From: Candidatus Deferrimicrobiaceae bacterium
Lineage (GTDB): Bacteria; Desulfobacterota; Deferrimicrobia; Deferrimicrobiales; Deferrimicrobiaceae
Assembly: GCA_036504035.1 (NCBI GenBank)
Contig: DASXVV010000006.1
Location: forward strand, 566,793-630,792
Reading direction: 5' to 3'
DNA: 64,000 bases
Part shown: piece by piece, positions 19,341 to 28,105 of the stretch
Layout: every line of letters begins with the position of its first letter
Numbering within the stretch: the first letter of the stretch is position 1
The notes under the pieces: model-generated
What the model saw: the letters and a program-made list of their open reading frames with translations, nothing else
Database searches by the model: none
Told to the model about the DNA's origin: nothing
Translations under genes and position numbers: made by a program

Positions 19341-20783
19341 TCATTCCATTTCCGTGGCGCGGCGGACGATGCTCCGGATCATGTCGCTGAAGATGAAGGC
19401 GTGGAAGGGCAGCATCGAGTACCAGTACAGGTGACCGGCAATCCCTTCGGGGACGTGGCAGGCTGTCTGCACCAGCGTATCGCCCTCGATCCGGAACTCG
19501 AGCCAGGCCTTTCCCGCCACCTTCATCTGGGCCTCAAGAAGGAGCCGCTTGTCCTCCTGGAGGTCGACCACCCGCCAGACGTCCAGGAAGTCGCCCACCC
19601 GCAGCCCCGTTGCGGTGCGCCGCCCGACCGCGGTGCCGTAGCCGCCCGCCAGCTTGTCGATGAATCCCCGGATCTGCCACAGGATGTCGAAGGTGAACCA
19701 CCCGGCGCTGCCGCCGATCGAGGTGACGGCCCGGAAGATGCGATGCGGCGGGATCGGGCCGAATCGTTCGCGGCGCACGTCGCAAAACTTCGCGCCGGCC
19801 ATCGCCGCGTCGGCGTCGGTCCGGGCCTGGCCGGCGAGGCTGTCGGTCCAGCGGCTGGCGACGCGGTCTTCGTCGATCGCGAGCAGCGCCCGCCGGATCG
19901 CCCGGTCGACCGGAATGGGCGAGACCTCGGGGAAGACGGCCCGGGCATCCTCCTCGGGGCTCCCGGTTTCGGCGCGCCCTTGGCGCGCCAGCGTCCCGAT
20001 GAGCGAGGAGGCCAGGCGCCACGACAGCGGGGAGGCGAGCGTCAGGAGGAGCGTCGACGCGCGCCGTCCGATGCCGGGGACTGGCAGGATGCGCAGCTTG
20101 CGCCCCATCGCCTCCGCGGTCCGGGAGACGAGATCCCGGATGCTGACCGGGGGCAGCCCGATGTCGACGACGATCGACCGGTCGCGCGGAAGGCGCGCGG
20201 CCCGCACCATGTATTCGATCGTGTCCGCGACGCCGGTCACGGCCGGCGTCGCATTCATCCACCGGGGCGCGAGCAGCACCGGCGCGTTCCGGGCCATGCC
20301 TCGCACCGCTTCGAAGAGCAGGCTGCCGGAGCCGAGGATGTAGTCGTTGCTCAGGCAGACGGTGCGGATCGCCTCGGGACGCGCCGACAGGATTTCCCCG
20401 ATCTCGGCGAGCGAGCGGAAAGGGTGGCCGGTGTCTTCCCCCTTGCGGCCGCGGACGCCGAGGAAGACGATCCGGCCGACGCCCGCGTCGATGCACGCGT
20501 CGCGGAAGAGGCGGGCGAAGCGGCGGTTGCGGCCCGCATTCACGAAATCGGAGCGCAGGAAGCGGGTCGGGAAGTAGGCGACGTCGATCCCCTTCACGGC
20601 CCGGGCGAGCGTCTCCGCATCGAGCGGATCGCCCTCGACGATCTCGGCGCGGCCGCTCGCTTCCTCGTCGATCCGTCGGGCATCCCGGGTCAGCAACCGG
20701 AGACGGACGTCGGGGTCGCCAAGAAAGCGGTACATCAGCCGGACCCCGAGGTAGCTGTCCGGCCGGGTCAGCAGGATGTGCAC
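19341..20783 (-). CDS. NAD(P)-binding SDR protein with C-terminal DUF2867
   Basis: A 480-residue two-domain protein. Residues about 1-290 form an atypical Rossmann epimerase fold that begins HILLTRPDSYLGVRLMYRFL, where the usual TGxxGxxG glycines are altered. Residues about 320-480 form a DUF2867 domain (FTFDILWQIRGFIDKLAGGYG, GDFLDVWRVVD, YWYSMLPFHAFIF). This combination is known in NAD-dependent epimerase-like proteins whose substrate is not established. GTG 20783 is the start, with a GGGAGGAG site that lies inside the last codons of the upstream outer-membrane protein gene. The two genes are therefore one operon. Confidence 0.8.
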   Translation of the reverse strand: MHILLTRPDSYLGVRLMYRFLGDPDVRLRLLTRDARRIDEEASGRAEIVEGDPLDAETLARAVKGIDVAYFPTRFLRSDFVNAGRNRRFARLFRDACIDAGVGRIVFLGVRGRKGEDTGHPFRSLAEIGEILSARPEAIRTVCLSNDYILGSGSLLFEAVRGMARNAPVLLAPRWMNATPAVTGVADTIEYMVRAARLPRDRSIVVDIGLPPVSIRDLVSRTAEAMGRKLRILPVPGIGRRASTLLLTLASPLSWRLASSLIGTLARQGRAETGSPEEDARAVFPEVSPIPVDRAIRRALLAIDEDRVASRWTDSLAGQARTDADAAMAGAKFCDVRRERFGPIPPHRIFRAVTSIGGSAGWFTFDILWQIRGFIDKLAGGYGTAVGRRTATGLRVGDFLDVWRVVDLQEDKRLLLEAQMKVAGKAWLEFRIEGDTLVQTACHVPEGIAGHLYWYSMLPFHAFIFSDMIRSIVRRATEME

Positions 20784-20784
20784 G

Positions 20785-21789
20785 CTACTCCTCCCAGCGA
20801 TAGCCGACGCCGCCGACGAAGATGTCGGTGTCGCGGTTGTTGCCGCTCACCACGCGATGCCAGTTGAAGCGGGTGATCCAGCGGTCCGCGAAACGCCATC
20901 CCGCGGTCAGCGACAGGATGCCTCCGAGGTCGCCCGGGTTGCCGCCCCGCGTTCCGTTCGGGTTGCGCGTGTCGATGAAGGCGTAGCCGCCCCCGCCGAT
21001 CCCGAGCGCGAGCCGTCGGTCCATATAGAGATCGACCAGCCAGAGCTCGCCGGCCACGCCGTTGCGGCGGATCACGTCCTGGTCACCCTCGTAGATCCAG
21101 GAGAGGCTCGCATCGACGTGGTCCGCGATCCCCTTCCGGAATTCGACGCCGGCCGCGATTCCCTTCTGGTCTGCGAAGCTGTTGACCACCGACTGGCCTG
21201 CGAAGAGCATCGCTTCGTCGCCCGTCGTGCGCGAAGGCGGCTTGCAGGCCGACTCGGGCGGCAGGGGGCACGGTTCCGCCGGTGCGTTCCAGAGCCGGTA
21301 GCCGACGCCCAGGCCGTAGGTGTTGGTATCGACGTCGTGCGGGGGGTTCACCCGGTTCGCGGTGAAGCGGAAGAACCAGGGCGAGCGGAGGTAGTACGTT
21401 GCGGAGGCGGAATAGATTCCGGCCCAGTCGTTCACGTCGGCATAGCTGCCGGCGGGGCGCGGCTGCGTGTCCGAGTAGCGATAAATGCCGGCTCCGAAGT
21501 CGAGCGCCACCGCCCGGCGGAAGAGGGGAACGCTGCCCCAGAGCTGCGCGGCAAGCCCGTCGCGCTTGTGGCCGGGAACGTGTCCCTCGTTCAGGTAGGC
21601 GGCCGAGGCTGCGAAATTGGTAGCGAACCGGTAGCGGAAATCGATCTGCCAGCTCCGGTCGCGTCCCTCGCCTTTTTCGACCTGGGTCGTGCCGTACTGC
21701 AAGGCCAGTTCCTGAGCCGCCGCGGCGGCCGGGTGCATGGACAGGAGCAGCACGAGGGCGAGGGCGACGTGCGGTGCGCAGCGTTTCAT
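20785..21789 (-). CDS. Putative outer-membrane beta-barrel protein
   Basis: A 334-residue exported protein with signal peptide (residues about 1-25, ending AAAAAQ). The mature part alternates aromatic and polar residues typical of beta strands (WQIDFRYRF, FFRFTANRV, WITRFNWHRVV) and ends GGVGYRWEE. One loop holds a Cys pair (PCPLPPESACKPP). Homologues are usually labelled 'outer membrane beta-barrel' or acyloxyacyl hydrolase-like, but no catalytic signature is seen. The ATG is preceded by GGGGAG at almost zero spacing, so the start is not certain. It is divergent from bioF, sharing the regulatory region with the BirA operator. Confidence 0.72.
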   Translation of the reverse strand: MKRCAPHVALALVLLLSMHPAAAAAQELALQYGTTQVEKGEGRDRSWQIDFRYRFATNFAASAAYLNEGHVPGHKRDGLAAQLWGSVPLFRRAVALDFGAGIYRYSDTQPRPAGSYADVNDWAGIYSASATYYLRSPWFFRFTANRVNPPHDVDTNTYGLGVGYRLWNAPAEPCPLPPESACKPPSRTTGDEAMLFAGQSVVNSFADQKGIAAGVEFRKGIADHVDASLSWIYEGDQDVIRRNGVAGELWLVDLYMDRRLALGIGGGGYAFIDTRNPNGTRGGNPGDLGGILSLTAGWRFADRWITRFNWHRVVSGNNRDTDIFVGGVGYRWEE

Positions 21790-21812
21790 CTCCCCATCAT
21801 AAACGGCGGGGC

Positions 21813-21841
21813 TTGGCGCTACAATCGAACCGCTGTAAACT
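21813..21841 (+). promoter_or_regulatory. Promoter for the biotin operon
   Basis: TTGGCG (21813-21818) and TAAACT (21836-21841) are separated by exactly 17 nt, a credible sigma-70 promoter with a start near 21848 and a leader of about 58 nt to bioF. The -10 box lies inside the left half of the BirA operator, so bound repressor would block polymerase. Confidence 0.6.
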
Positions 21842-21866
21842 GGCCCGGGAATTATTAGGTTTACAG
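21833..21866. promoter_or_regulatory. BirA (biotin repressor) operator
   Basis: CTGTAAAC (21833-21840) and GTTTACAG (21859-21866) form a perfect inverted repeat with an 18-nt gap. From established knowledge, BirA operators have TTGTAAACC and GGTTTACAA arms; the Escherichia coli operator has the same 18-nt distance between the TGTAAAC/GTTTACA cores. It lies between the divergent outer-membrane gene and bioF and covers the bioF -10. Biotinyl-AMP-loaded BirA should repress the operon. Confidence 0.88.
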
Positions 21867-21905
21867 GCCGCAGGGCGAAGCGGCCGCGCATGGGAATGGT
21901 GGCGC

Positions 21906-23072
21906 ATGGACTGGATCGAACAGGCACTGGAAAAGCAGGAACGGGACGGCTTGCTGCGCGGGACGACCGCCTGGCCCGCAACCGGCGGGCGGTTGGCGCT
22001 CGGGGCCGGACGGACGCTGCTCAACTTCTCCTCCAACGATTATCTCGACCTCGCGAACGACGCGCGCGTGAAGTCCGCCGCCTCGGAGGCGACGCTGCGC
22101 TCGGGTTGCGGCGCGACCGGATCGCGCCTCATGAGCGGGACGCTCCCGGTGCACGAGGCGCTCGAGGCGGCGCTGGCGCGGCTTTGCGGGACCGAGTCGG
22201 CGCTCGTGTTCGGGGGGGGATTCCCCATGAACGTCGGCATCCTCTCGGCGCTGGCCGGTCGCGACGACGTGATCTTCGCCGACCGCCTCAACCACGCGAG
22301 CCTCGTCGACGGGGCCCGGCTGTCGGGGGCGACGGTGAAGCGTTTTCCGCACAGCGATGCGGCGGCGCTTCGGCGGATGCTGGCGAAAACGCCGGTGCGC
22401 GGCAGGAGATTCGTCGTTTGCGAGTCGGTCTTCAGCATGGACGGCGACCTGGCCCCGCTGGCCGCCATCGGCGCGGCGGCCCGCGAACACGGCGCGATGT
22501 GGCTGGTCGACGAGGCGCACGCGATCGGCGTCTTCGGGGGCGGGGGCGGTTGCTGCCTCGCGCTCGACGCCCTGGCGCCGCGGCCCGACCTCGCGCTCGG
22601 CACGCTGGGCAAGTCGCTGGGCAGCTTCGGTGGATTTGCAGCGTGCAGCGCCACGGTGCGTCGCTTCCTCGTCAACCGGGCGCGCAGCTTCATCTACGCG
22701 ACGGCACTGCCTCCCGGCGTCGCCGCGGCCGCGCTGGCGGCGGTCGGAATCGTCCTCGCCGAGCCGGCGCTGGGGGCGGGGCTGCTCGACCGGGCCCGCG
22801 CGTTCCACGTTCTCCTGTCGGACGCCGGCCTCCGGTTGCCGCCCTTCTCGTCCCAGATCCTGCCCGTGCACGTCGGGGACAACCGGCGGGCGCTCGAGTT
22901 CGCGAAAAGGCTGCGCGATAAAGACCTGCTCGCGGTGGCGATCCGCCCGCCGACGGTCCCGGCCGGCACGGCGCGGCTGCGGCTGTCGGTGACGCGGGCC
23001 CATTCGGAAGAAGACCTGGCGCACGCCGCGGCCGCGATCGCCGACGTGGCCCGCGCGCTGGAGATCGCTTGA
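21906..23072 (+). CDS. bioF: 8-amino-7-oxononanoate synthase
   Basis: A 388-residue PLP enzyme that condenses pimeloyl-ACP (or -CoA) with alanine to make 8-amino-7-oxononanoate (KAPA). Signatures include NFSSNDYLDLAND, the glycine-rich GCGATGSRLMSG, VDEAHAIGVFG (the PLP-pyridine-binding Asp) and GTLGKSLGSFGG with the PLP-lysine. ATG 21906 is chosen from family alignment (MDWIEQALEKQ); its ribosome site is weak. First gene of the biotin operon behind the BirA operator. Stop overlaps the next start (TTGA). Confidence 0.95.
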   Translation: MDWIEQALEKQERDGLLRGTTAWPATGGRLALGAGRTLLNFSSNDYLDLANDARVKSAASEATLRSGCGATGSRLMSGTLPVHEALEAALARLCGTESALVFGGGFPMNVGILSALAGRDDVIFADRLNHASLVDGARLSGATVKRFPHSDAAALRRMLAKTPVRGRRFVVCESVFSMDGDLAPLAAIGAAAREHGAMWLVDEAHAIGVFGGGGGCCLALDALAPRPDLALGTLGKSLGSFGGFAACSATVRRFLVNRARSFIYATALPPGVAAAALAAVGIVLAEPALGAGLLDRARAFHVLLSDAGLRLPPFSSQILPVHVGDNRRALEFAKRLRDKDLLAVAIRPPTVPAGTARLRLSVTRAHSEEDLAHAAAAIADVARALEIA

Positions 23073-23767
23073 TTCCGGCGCACCGCATCATCTGTATCGG
23101 CGGGTGGGGCTCCACGAAGGACGTGTGGATCAACCTCGCGCGCGCGCTGCCCGAGTTCCGGCTTGAGCCGATCCCGTGGTGGAAGTGCCTCGACCCGGGC
23201 GTCGGCGCGCTCCGGACCGCCCTCGCGGCGGGGCGGCCGGCGCTGGTCGTCGGGTGGTCGCTGGGCGGCCTCGCCCTGCTGCGCACGCTGCAGGAAGGCA
23301 TCGCCGGGGAGATTCCGGCTTGCCTCCTGGCGTCGACGGCGCGGATGACCGCGGACGACGGCTACCCGGGAACGGATCCGCGGGCCTTGCGCGCGATGCG
23401 GATGCGGCTTTCGCGCGACCCGGATGGCGTGATGGCCGATTTCGTGGCGTTGTGCGGCGCGCCGTCGCCCCCGGGCGATTTCGTGGCGCGGTACGTGGCC
23501 CGGTCCCGGGCCATCCCGCCGGGGATGCTGGCGGCGGGCCTGTCGTTCCTCGCCGACACCGACCTTCGCGCCGGATTACCGCACCTAGATTCCCCGTTGT
23601 TGTGGCTTCACGGGGAGGCCGATGCGGTCATCCCGGTCGACAGCGCCCGGGACGCGGCGGCGTACGGGCCTTCGATCCGGCTCGAGACGATTCCCGGCGT
23701 GGGCCACTCTTTCCCGATGACCCACACGCTGCTGGTCGCCGACCGGATTCGGCGGTGGCTCGCATGA
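23069..23767 (+). CDS. bioH: Pimeloyl-ACP methyl ester esterase, BioH-like
   Basis: A 232-residue alpha/beta hydrolase. BioH removes the methyl group from pimeloyl-ACP methyl ester and so ends the BioC-started pathway. The oxyanion start is CIGGWGSTKDVW, the nucleophile elbow GWSLGG carries Ser, the acid Asp lies in HGEADAVIPVD, and the His is in PGVGHSFPM. It starts with TTG overlapping the bioF stop (TTGA). Sequence is distant from enterobacterial BioH, so the name rests on the catalytic triad and on sitting directly before bioC. Confidence 0.82.
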   Translation: MIPAHRIICIGGWGSTKDVWINLARALPEFRLEPIPWWKCLDPGVGALRTALAAGRPALVVGWSLGGLALLRTLQEGIAGEIPACLLASTARMTADDGYPGTDPRALRAMRMRLSRDPDGVMADFVALCGAPSPPGDFVARYVARSRAIPPGMLAAGLSFLADTDLRAGLPHLDSPLLWLHGEADAVIPVDSARDAAAYGPSIRLETIPGVGHSFPMTHTLLVADRIRRWLA

Positions 23768-24558
23768 TCGCGGCCGCCGTCGACAAGGCCGCCGTCGCGC
23801 GCAATTTCTCGGAAGCCGCCGGCTCCTACGACGGCTGGGCGTCGGCGCAGGCCGCCATCGCAGGCGCGCTTGTGCGGCGGCTGCCCCCCGGGTTCGATCC
23901 CGCCCGGATCGCGGACCTCGGCTGCGGGACGGGGCGGCTGAGCGAGCTGCTGCTGGCCCGCTACCCTTCGGCGTCGCTCACGGGGCTCGACCTCGCCGAC
24001 GGGATGATCGCGCATTGCCGGTCGCACGCGATCGGCGGCGGCCGCGCGGCGTTCCGGCGGGGCGACGCCGAGTGCCCGTCGTCGTTGCCGGACGGCGTCG
24101 ACCTGATCGCATCGAGTTGCGCGGCCCAGTGGTTTTCCGACCTGCCGGCGACGCTGCGGATGTGGGCGGACGCGCTGCCGCCGGGCGGCGTGCTCGCGCT
24201 CGCGACACTCGTTCGGGGGGCATTTCCCGAGCTCGACGCGGCACACGCCGCTGCGACGGGGTCTCCCTTCCCCGGGCTCGCTTTCCCCGAGGCCGCCGCG
24301 CTCGCCCCGGTCGTCCGCGCCGCCGGGCTCCGGCTGCTGGCCGACGATCCGGTCGCCCCGCAGGCGACATACCCCGACGCGCTCGGTGCGCTCCGGTCGT
24401 TCCGGAAGATCGGCGCCCGCGTCCCCGGCCGGCCGTTGCTGTCCCCGCACGGGATGCGGCGGCTGCTCGCGGCGCTGGACCACACCCGCAACGCGGCCGG
24501 CGAAGTGACGCTGACCCATCGCGCGCACGTCCTCGTTGCGCAGAAGGAGTGTCGATGA
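23764..24558 (+). CDS. bioC: Malonyl-ACP O-methyltransferase
   Basis: A 264-residue SAM methyltransferase that methylates malonyl-ACP so it can be elongated by fatty acid synthase to pimeloyl-ACP methyl ester. The N-terminus VARNFSEAAGSYDGWASAQ is the typical BioC 'F..AA..YD..A' signature. ADLGCGTGRLSELLLARYP is motif I, and SSCAAQWFSDLP is the family-specific motif IV region. ATG overlaps the bioH stop (ATGA). The frame is open upstream through bioH, so the start depends on this coupling and on family similarity. Confidence 0.92.
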   Translation: MIAAAVDKAAVARNFSEAAGSYDGWASAQAAIAGALVRRLPPGFDPARIADLGCGTGRLSELLLARYPSASLTGLDLADGMIAHCRSHAIGGGRAAFRRGDAECPSSLPDGVDLIASSCAAQWFSDLPATLRMWADALPPGGVLALATLVRGAFPELDAAHAAATGSPFPGLAFPEAAALAPVVRAAGLRLLADDPVAPQATYPDALGALRSFRKIGARVPGRPLLSPHGMRRLLAALDHTRNAAGEVTLTHRAHVLVAQKECR

Positions 24559-25289
24559 TGCGAGGCCTGTTCGTCACCGGCGCGGGCACCGACGTGGGGA
24601 AGACGACCGTCGCCGCCGGGCTGCTCCGGATGCTGCGGGCGCAAGGCCTCGACGCGGTCCCGATGAAGCCGGTCCAGACCGGGGCCCGGCGGGACGAGGA
24701 CGGGACGCTCAACGCCCCCGACCTCGATGTGTCGCTCGCCGCCGCCGGGCTTTCGCCGGACGCCGCCGAGCGGGCGCGGATGTCCCCGTGCCTGTTCGAG
24801 CCGGCCTGCTCCCCCCACCTCGCCGCCCGGCTCTACGGCCGGCTGATCGACGCCGGGACGATCTTCGCGGCGGCGCAGTGGCTCTCGGCCCGCCACGACG
24901 CTTTGGTCGTCGAGGGCGCCGGCGGCGTCCTGGTTCCGATCGGCGAGGGGCGCACGATGGCCGATCTGATGGTATGCCTCGCCATGCCGGTCGTGCTGGT
25001 CTCGCCGGGGGGGCTGGGCGCGATCAACCACGCGCTCCTGTCGATCGAGGCGATTCGCAGCCGGGGGCTTCGCCTGCTTGGCGTGGTGATGACCGAAACG
25101 CACCGCGTCCCGGAAGTGTCGCGCTACATCCACGAGGACAACGTCCGCACCATCGCCGAGGCGGGGAAGACGAAGATCCTCGCCCGGATCCCGTACTTGG
25201 GCACGTCGCCGGACTGGGCGGCGATCGACACGGCGCTGGGCGGCTGCCAAGACATCCTGGAATACGAAGAGGAGACGAACTCGCCTTGA
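24555..25289 (+). CDS. bioD: Dethiobiotin synthetase
   Basis: A 244-residue ATP-dependent carboxylase that closes the ureido ring of dethiobiotin from DAPA and CO2. The P-loop is FVTGAGTDVGKTTV (GxxxxGKT). PMKPVQTG holds the substrate Lys, and VVEGAGGVLVPI is the conserved EGAGG motif. Two adjacent ATGs (24555, 24558) are possible; the first makes the ATGA overlap with bioC, and AGAAGGAG lies upstream. An adjacent bioA supports the role. Confidence 0.95.
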   Translation: MMRGLFVTGAGTDVGKTTVAAGLLRMLRAQGLDAVPMKPVQTGARRDEDGTLNAPDLDVSLAAAGLSPDAAERARMSPCLFEPACSPHLAARLYGRLIDAGTIFAAAQWLSARHDALVVEGAGGVLVPIGEGRTMADLMVCLAMPVVLVSPGGLGAINHALLSIEAIRSRGLRLLGVVMTETHRVPEVSRYIHEDNVRTIAEAGKTKILARIPYLGTSPDWAAIDTALGGCQDILEYEEETNSP

Positions 25290-26608
25290 ACATCGAAGAC
25301 CTTCGACGCCGCGATGGCGCCTATCTTTGGCATCCGTACACCGAGATCACGTCTTTCGAACAGGAACGATTCCCGGTCGTCGACCGCGCGCGCGGCTGCA
25401 CCCTGACCACCGTCGAGGGGGACGAGCTGCTCGACGGCATCGCTTCGTGGTGGTGCGCGAACTTGGGGCATGGCCACCCGAAAATCGTCGCGGCGATCCG
25501 GGAGCAGGCCGCGGTACTGCAGCACACGCTGCTGGGCGGCATGTCCCACCCGAATGCCGTCTTGCTTGCCGAGCGGCTGTCGGAAATCGCCCCGGGGGGC
25601 TTGAGCCACGCGATGTTCGGGGCCGACGGCTCGCTCGCGGTCGAGGCGGCGCTCAAGATCGCGCTGCAGTACTGGCACAACCTGGGCGAGCGCGGAAAGA
25701 CGATCTTCATCGCGCTCGAGGAGGGCTACCACGGCGACACGATGGGGGCGATCGGCGTCGGCTACGTCGAGACGTTCCACGCCCCGTTCGCGGCGGCGGT
25801 CATCCCGTCGCTTCGCGCGCCGTCGCCGCACTGCAACCGTTGCCCGCTCGGGAAAAGCCCCGAAAGCTGCGCGATCGACTGCTTCGAGCCGATGGGCGAC
25901 CTGATCCGCGACCATCGCGACACGTGCGCGGCGGTGATCGTCGAGCCGCTATGCCAGGCGGCGGGCGGGATGCGGATCTATCCGGAGGAATACCTTCGAC
26001 GGTTGCGCGCCGCCTGCGACGAATCCGGCGTGCTGATGATCGCCGACGAGATCGCGACCGGCTTCGGCCGGACCGGCGCGATGTTCGCCTGCGACCGCGC
26101 GGGCATCGTCCCCGACATCATGACGATCGGCAAGGGGCTCACGGGGGGGACGCTGCCGATGAGCGCGACGCTCGCGACCGATACGATCTACGACGCGTTC
26201 CGGGCCGACGGCGGTCGCCCCCGCACCTTCTTCCACGGCACCACCTTCTGCGGGAACCCGATCACGAGCGCCGCCGCGCTGGCGGCCCTCGACGTCTACC
26301 GCGACGAGCGCATCGTCGAACGGACCCCCGCGCGGTCCGCGCAGCTCGAGGCGGGCATGCGTCTCGTCGCGGAAGCGCTGGGCGGGTCGCCGCTTCGGAC
26401 GCTCGGCATGATCGCCGCGATCGAGATCGGCGAGAAGGAGGGCGGCGCGGCGCGCGCCCGTGCCGTCGTCGGCCGGGCGTTCGAGATGGGGCTGTTCGCC
26501 CGCCCGCTGGGGGCGACCGTTTATCTTTGGCCGCCGCTCACCGTCACGGAAAACGAACTCGGCCGGATGCTCGACATCCTGCTCCGCGCCGCGGGGGAGG
26601 TTCGATGA
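25286..26608 (+). CDS. bioA: Adenosylmethionine-8-amino-7-oxononanoate aminotransferase
   Basis: A 440-residue class III aminotransferase that converts KAPA to DAPA using SAM as amino donor. Diagnostic segments are LWHPYTEITSFE and SWWCANLGHGHPKI near the N-terminus (BioA-specific), ADEIATGFGRTG (PLP Asp), TIGKGLTGGTLPMSATL (PLP Lys) and FFHGTTFCGNP. TTG start overlaps the bioD stop (TTGA), with GAGGAG about 12 nt upstream; no nearer ATG or GTG exists in frame. Length fits the family. Confidence 0.95.
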   Translation: MNIEDLRRRDGAYLWHPYTEITSFEQERFPVVDRARGCTLTTVEGDELLDGIASWWCANLGHGHPKIVAAIREQAAVLQHTLLGGMSHPNAVLLAERLSEIAPGGLSHAMFGADGSLAVEAALKIALQYWHNLGERGKTIFIALEEGYHGDTMGAIGVGYVETFHAPFAAAVIPSLRAPSPHCNRCPLGKSPESCAIDCFEPMGDLIRDHRDTCAAVIVEPLCQAAGGMRIYPEEYLRRLRAACDESGVLMIADEIATGFGRTGAMFACDRAGIVPDIMTIGKGLTGGTLPMSATLATDTIYDAFRADGGRPRTFFHGTTFCGNPITSAAALAALDVYRDERIVERTPARSAQLEAGMRLVAEALGGSPLRTLGMIAAIEIGEKEGGAARARAVVGRAFEMGLFARPLGATVYLWPPLTVTENELGRMLDILLRAAGEVR

Positions 26609-27186
26609 AAGTCGTCGCGTTCAACGGAAGTCCGCACAAGGCAGGCAATACGGAGACGCTCCTGCGCCGTGCCATGGCTGAGATCGAGGCCGAGGGGATC
26701 GGAACCGAGCTGGTCCACCTCGGGGGCCGGCCGATCCGGGGTTGCACGGCGTGTTTCAAATGCGTCGCCAGCAAGGACGGTCGCTGCGCGATCAAGAGCG
26801 ACATCGTCAACGACTGCATCGAAAAGATGGCGGCGGCCGATGGCATCCTCATCGGCTCCCCGACCTATTTCGCCGACGTGACCGCCGAAACCAAGGCGCT
26901 GCTCGACCGGGCGGGGATGGTCGGGAAGGCCAACGGCGACCTGTTCCGCCGGAAGGCCGGCGCCGCCGTGGTCGCGGTCCGGCGGGCAGGCGCGCTCCAC
27001 GCCTTCGACACGATCAACCATTTCTTCTTCATCGAGCAGATGATCGTCCCCGGCTCCAGCTACTGGAACCTCGGCATCGGCCGCGAACCGGGCGCCGTCG
27101 AAGGCGACGAGGAGGGCATCGCCACGATGACCACCCTCGGGAAAAACATGGCGTGGCTGCTGAAGGCGCTTCACGCCGCGAGGTGA
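26605..27186 (+). CDS. NAD(P)H-dependent FMN reductase / flavodoxin-fold protein
   Basis: A 193-residue flavodoxin-like oxidoreductase. FNGSPHKAGNTETLL is the FMN-phosphate loop, GCTACFKCVASKDGRCAI is a Cys-rich segment seen in iron-sulfur flavoproteins and related reductases, and GSPTYFADVTAETKALLDR contacts the flavin. It is the last gene of the biotin operon, joined to bioA by an ATGA overlap. It could supply electrons to a biotin-pathway enzyme such as the radical SAM biotin synthase, but that is inference from position. Confidence 0.85.
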   Translation: MKVVAFNGSPHKAGNTETLLRRAMAEIEAEGIGTELVHLGGRPIRGCTACFKCVASKDGRCAIKSDIVNDCIEKMAAADGILIGSPTYFADVTAETKALLDRAGMVGKANGDLFRRKAGAAVVAVRRAGALHAFDTINHFFFIEQMIVPGSSYWNLGIGREPGAVEGDEEGIATMTTLGKNMAWLLKALHAAR

Positions 27187-27192
27187 TATTCT
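27184..27192 (+). promoter_or_regulatory. Extended -10 candidate before the TerC gene
   Basis: TGATATTCT: the TGA stop codon of the preceding gene doubles as the TGn of an extended -10 with hexamer TATTCT. This would leave a leader of about 15 nt carrying a GGAGGAG ribosome site before ATG 27215. Weak support, inspection only. Confidence 0.3.
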
Positions 27193-27214
27193 TCCCTTCC
27201 GGAGGAGCCTCTTT

Positions 27215-27955
27215 ATGGATTGGCTGACCGACCCGCAGGTCTGGCTGTCCCTTGCCACGCTGACCGCGCTCGAGATCGTGCTCGGGATCGACAACATCAT
27301 CTTCGTCTCCATCCTGTCGGGGAAGTTGCCGGCCCATCAGCAGCGGAAAGGGCGGCTCCTGGGGCTCGGCCTGGCGATGTTCATCCGGATCGGGCTGCTC
27401 TGCTCCCTGTCCTGGCTCATGGGATTGACCGCGCCGCTGTTCATGGTGCTGGGGAACGCGATCTCGGGGCGCGACCTCATCCTGATCTCCGGCGGGCTGT
27501 TCCTGCTCGGGAAAAGCACGCTCGAGATCCACGAAAAGCTGGAAGGGGAAGCGTCTTCGTCCGCGCCTGTGCGCGTGGCCGTGTCGTTTTCCGGGGTGAT
27601 CGTCCAGATCCTGCTCCTGGACATCGTTTTTTCGCTCGATTCGATCATCACCGCCCTCGGGATGTCGAACCGCCTTCCCGTCATGGTCGCTGCGGTCGTC
27701 ATCTCGGTCTTCTTCATGATGCTGTTCTCCGGAAAGATCGGCACTTTTGTCGAAAGCCACCCGACCGTCAAGATGCTCGCGCTCAGCTTCCTGATCCTGA
27801 TCGGCGTCGCCCTGATCGGCGACGGCCTCGACATGCACATCGCCAAGGGGTACATCTACTTCGCCATGGCGTTCTCGGTGATGGTCGAGATGCTGAATCT
27901 GCGCATCCGCGGCCAGGGGGCGCCGGTCAAATTCCACCAGCCGTTCGGGAAGTGA
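27215..27955 (+). CDS. TerC family integral membrane protein
   Basis: A 246-residue membrane protein with about seven hydrophobic helices. Two internal repeats carry the metal-binding style motifs ALEIVLGIDNIIF and DIVFSLDSIITALGM typical of TerC. Family members are linked to tellurite resistance, Mn2+ export and metalation of exported proteins. GGAGGAG lies 8 nt before ATG. No yybP-ykoY-type manganese riboswitch could be placed in the 28-nt gap upstream. Substrate is unknown. Confidence 0.9.
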   Translation: MDWLTDPQVWLSLATLTALEIVLGIDNIIFVSILSGKLPAHQQRKGRLLGLGLAMFIRIGLLCSLSWLMGLTAPLFMVLGNAISGRDLILISGGLFLLGKSTLEIHEKLEGEASSSAPVRVAVSFSGVIVQILLLDIVFSLDSIITALGMSNRLPVMVAAVVISVFFMMLFSGKIGTFVESHPTVKMLALSFLILIGVALIGDGLDMHIAKGYIYFAMAFSVMVEMLNLRIRGQGAPVKFHQPFGK

Positions 27956-28105
27956 CGCGCCCGGTCCTCTGGACCTCTTCGGCAAAATAGAGTAAATTTC
28001 AAGTAAGCGATCCATTTGCACCATGTTTTCGATGAACACGGCCATCGATATCCGGGCGGCGTCCTGCCGTCATGTTCGTGATCAATTCTCAGGGGGAGGA
28101 AAAAA

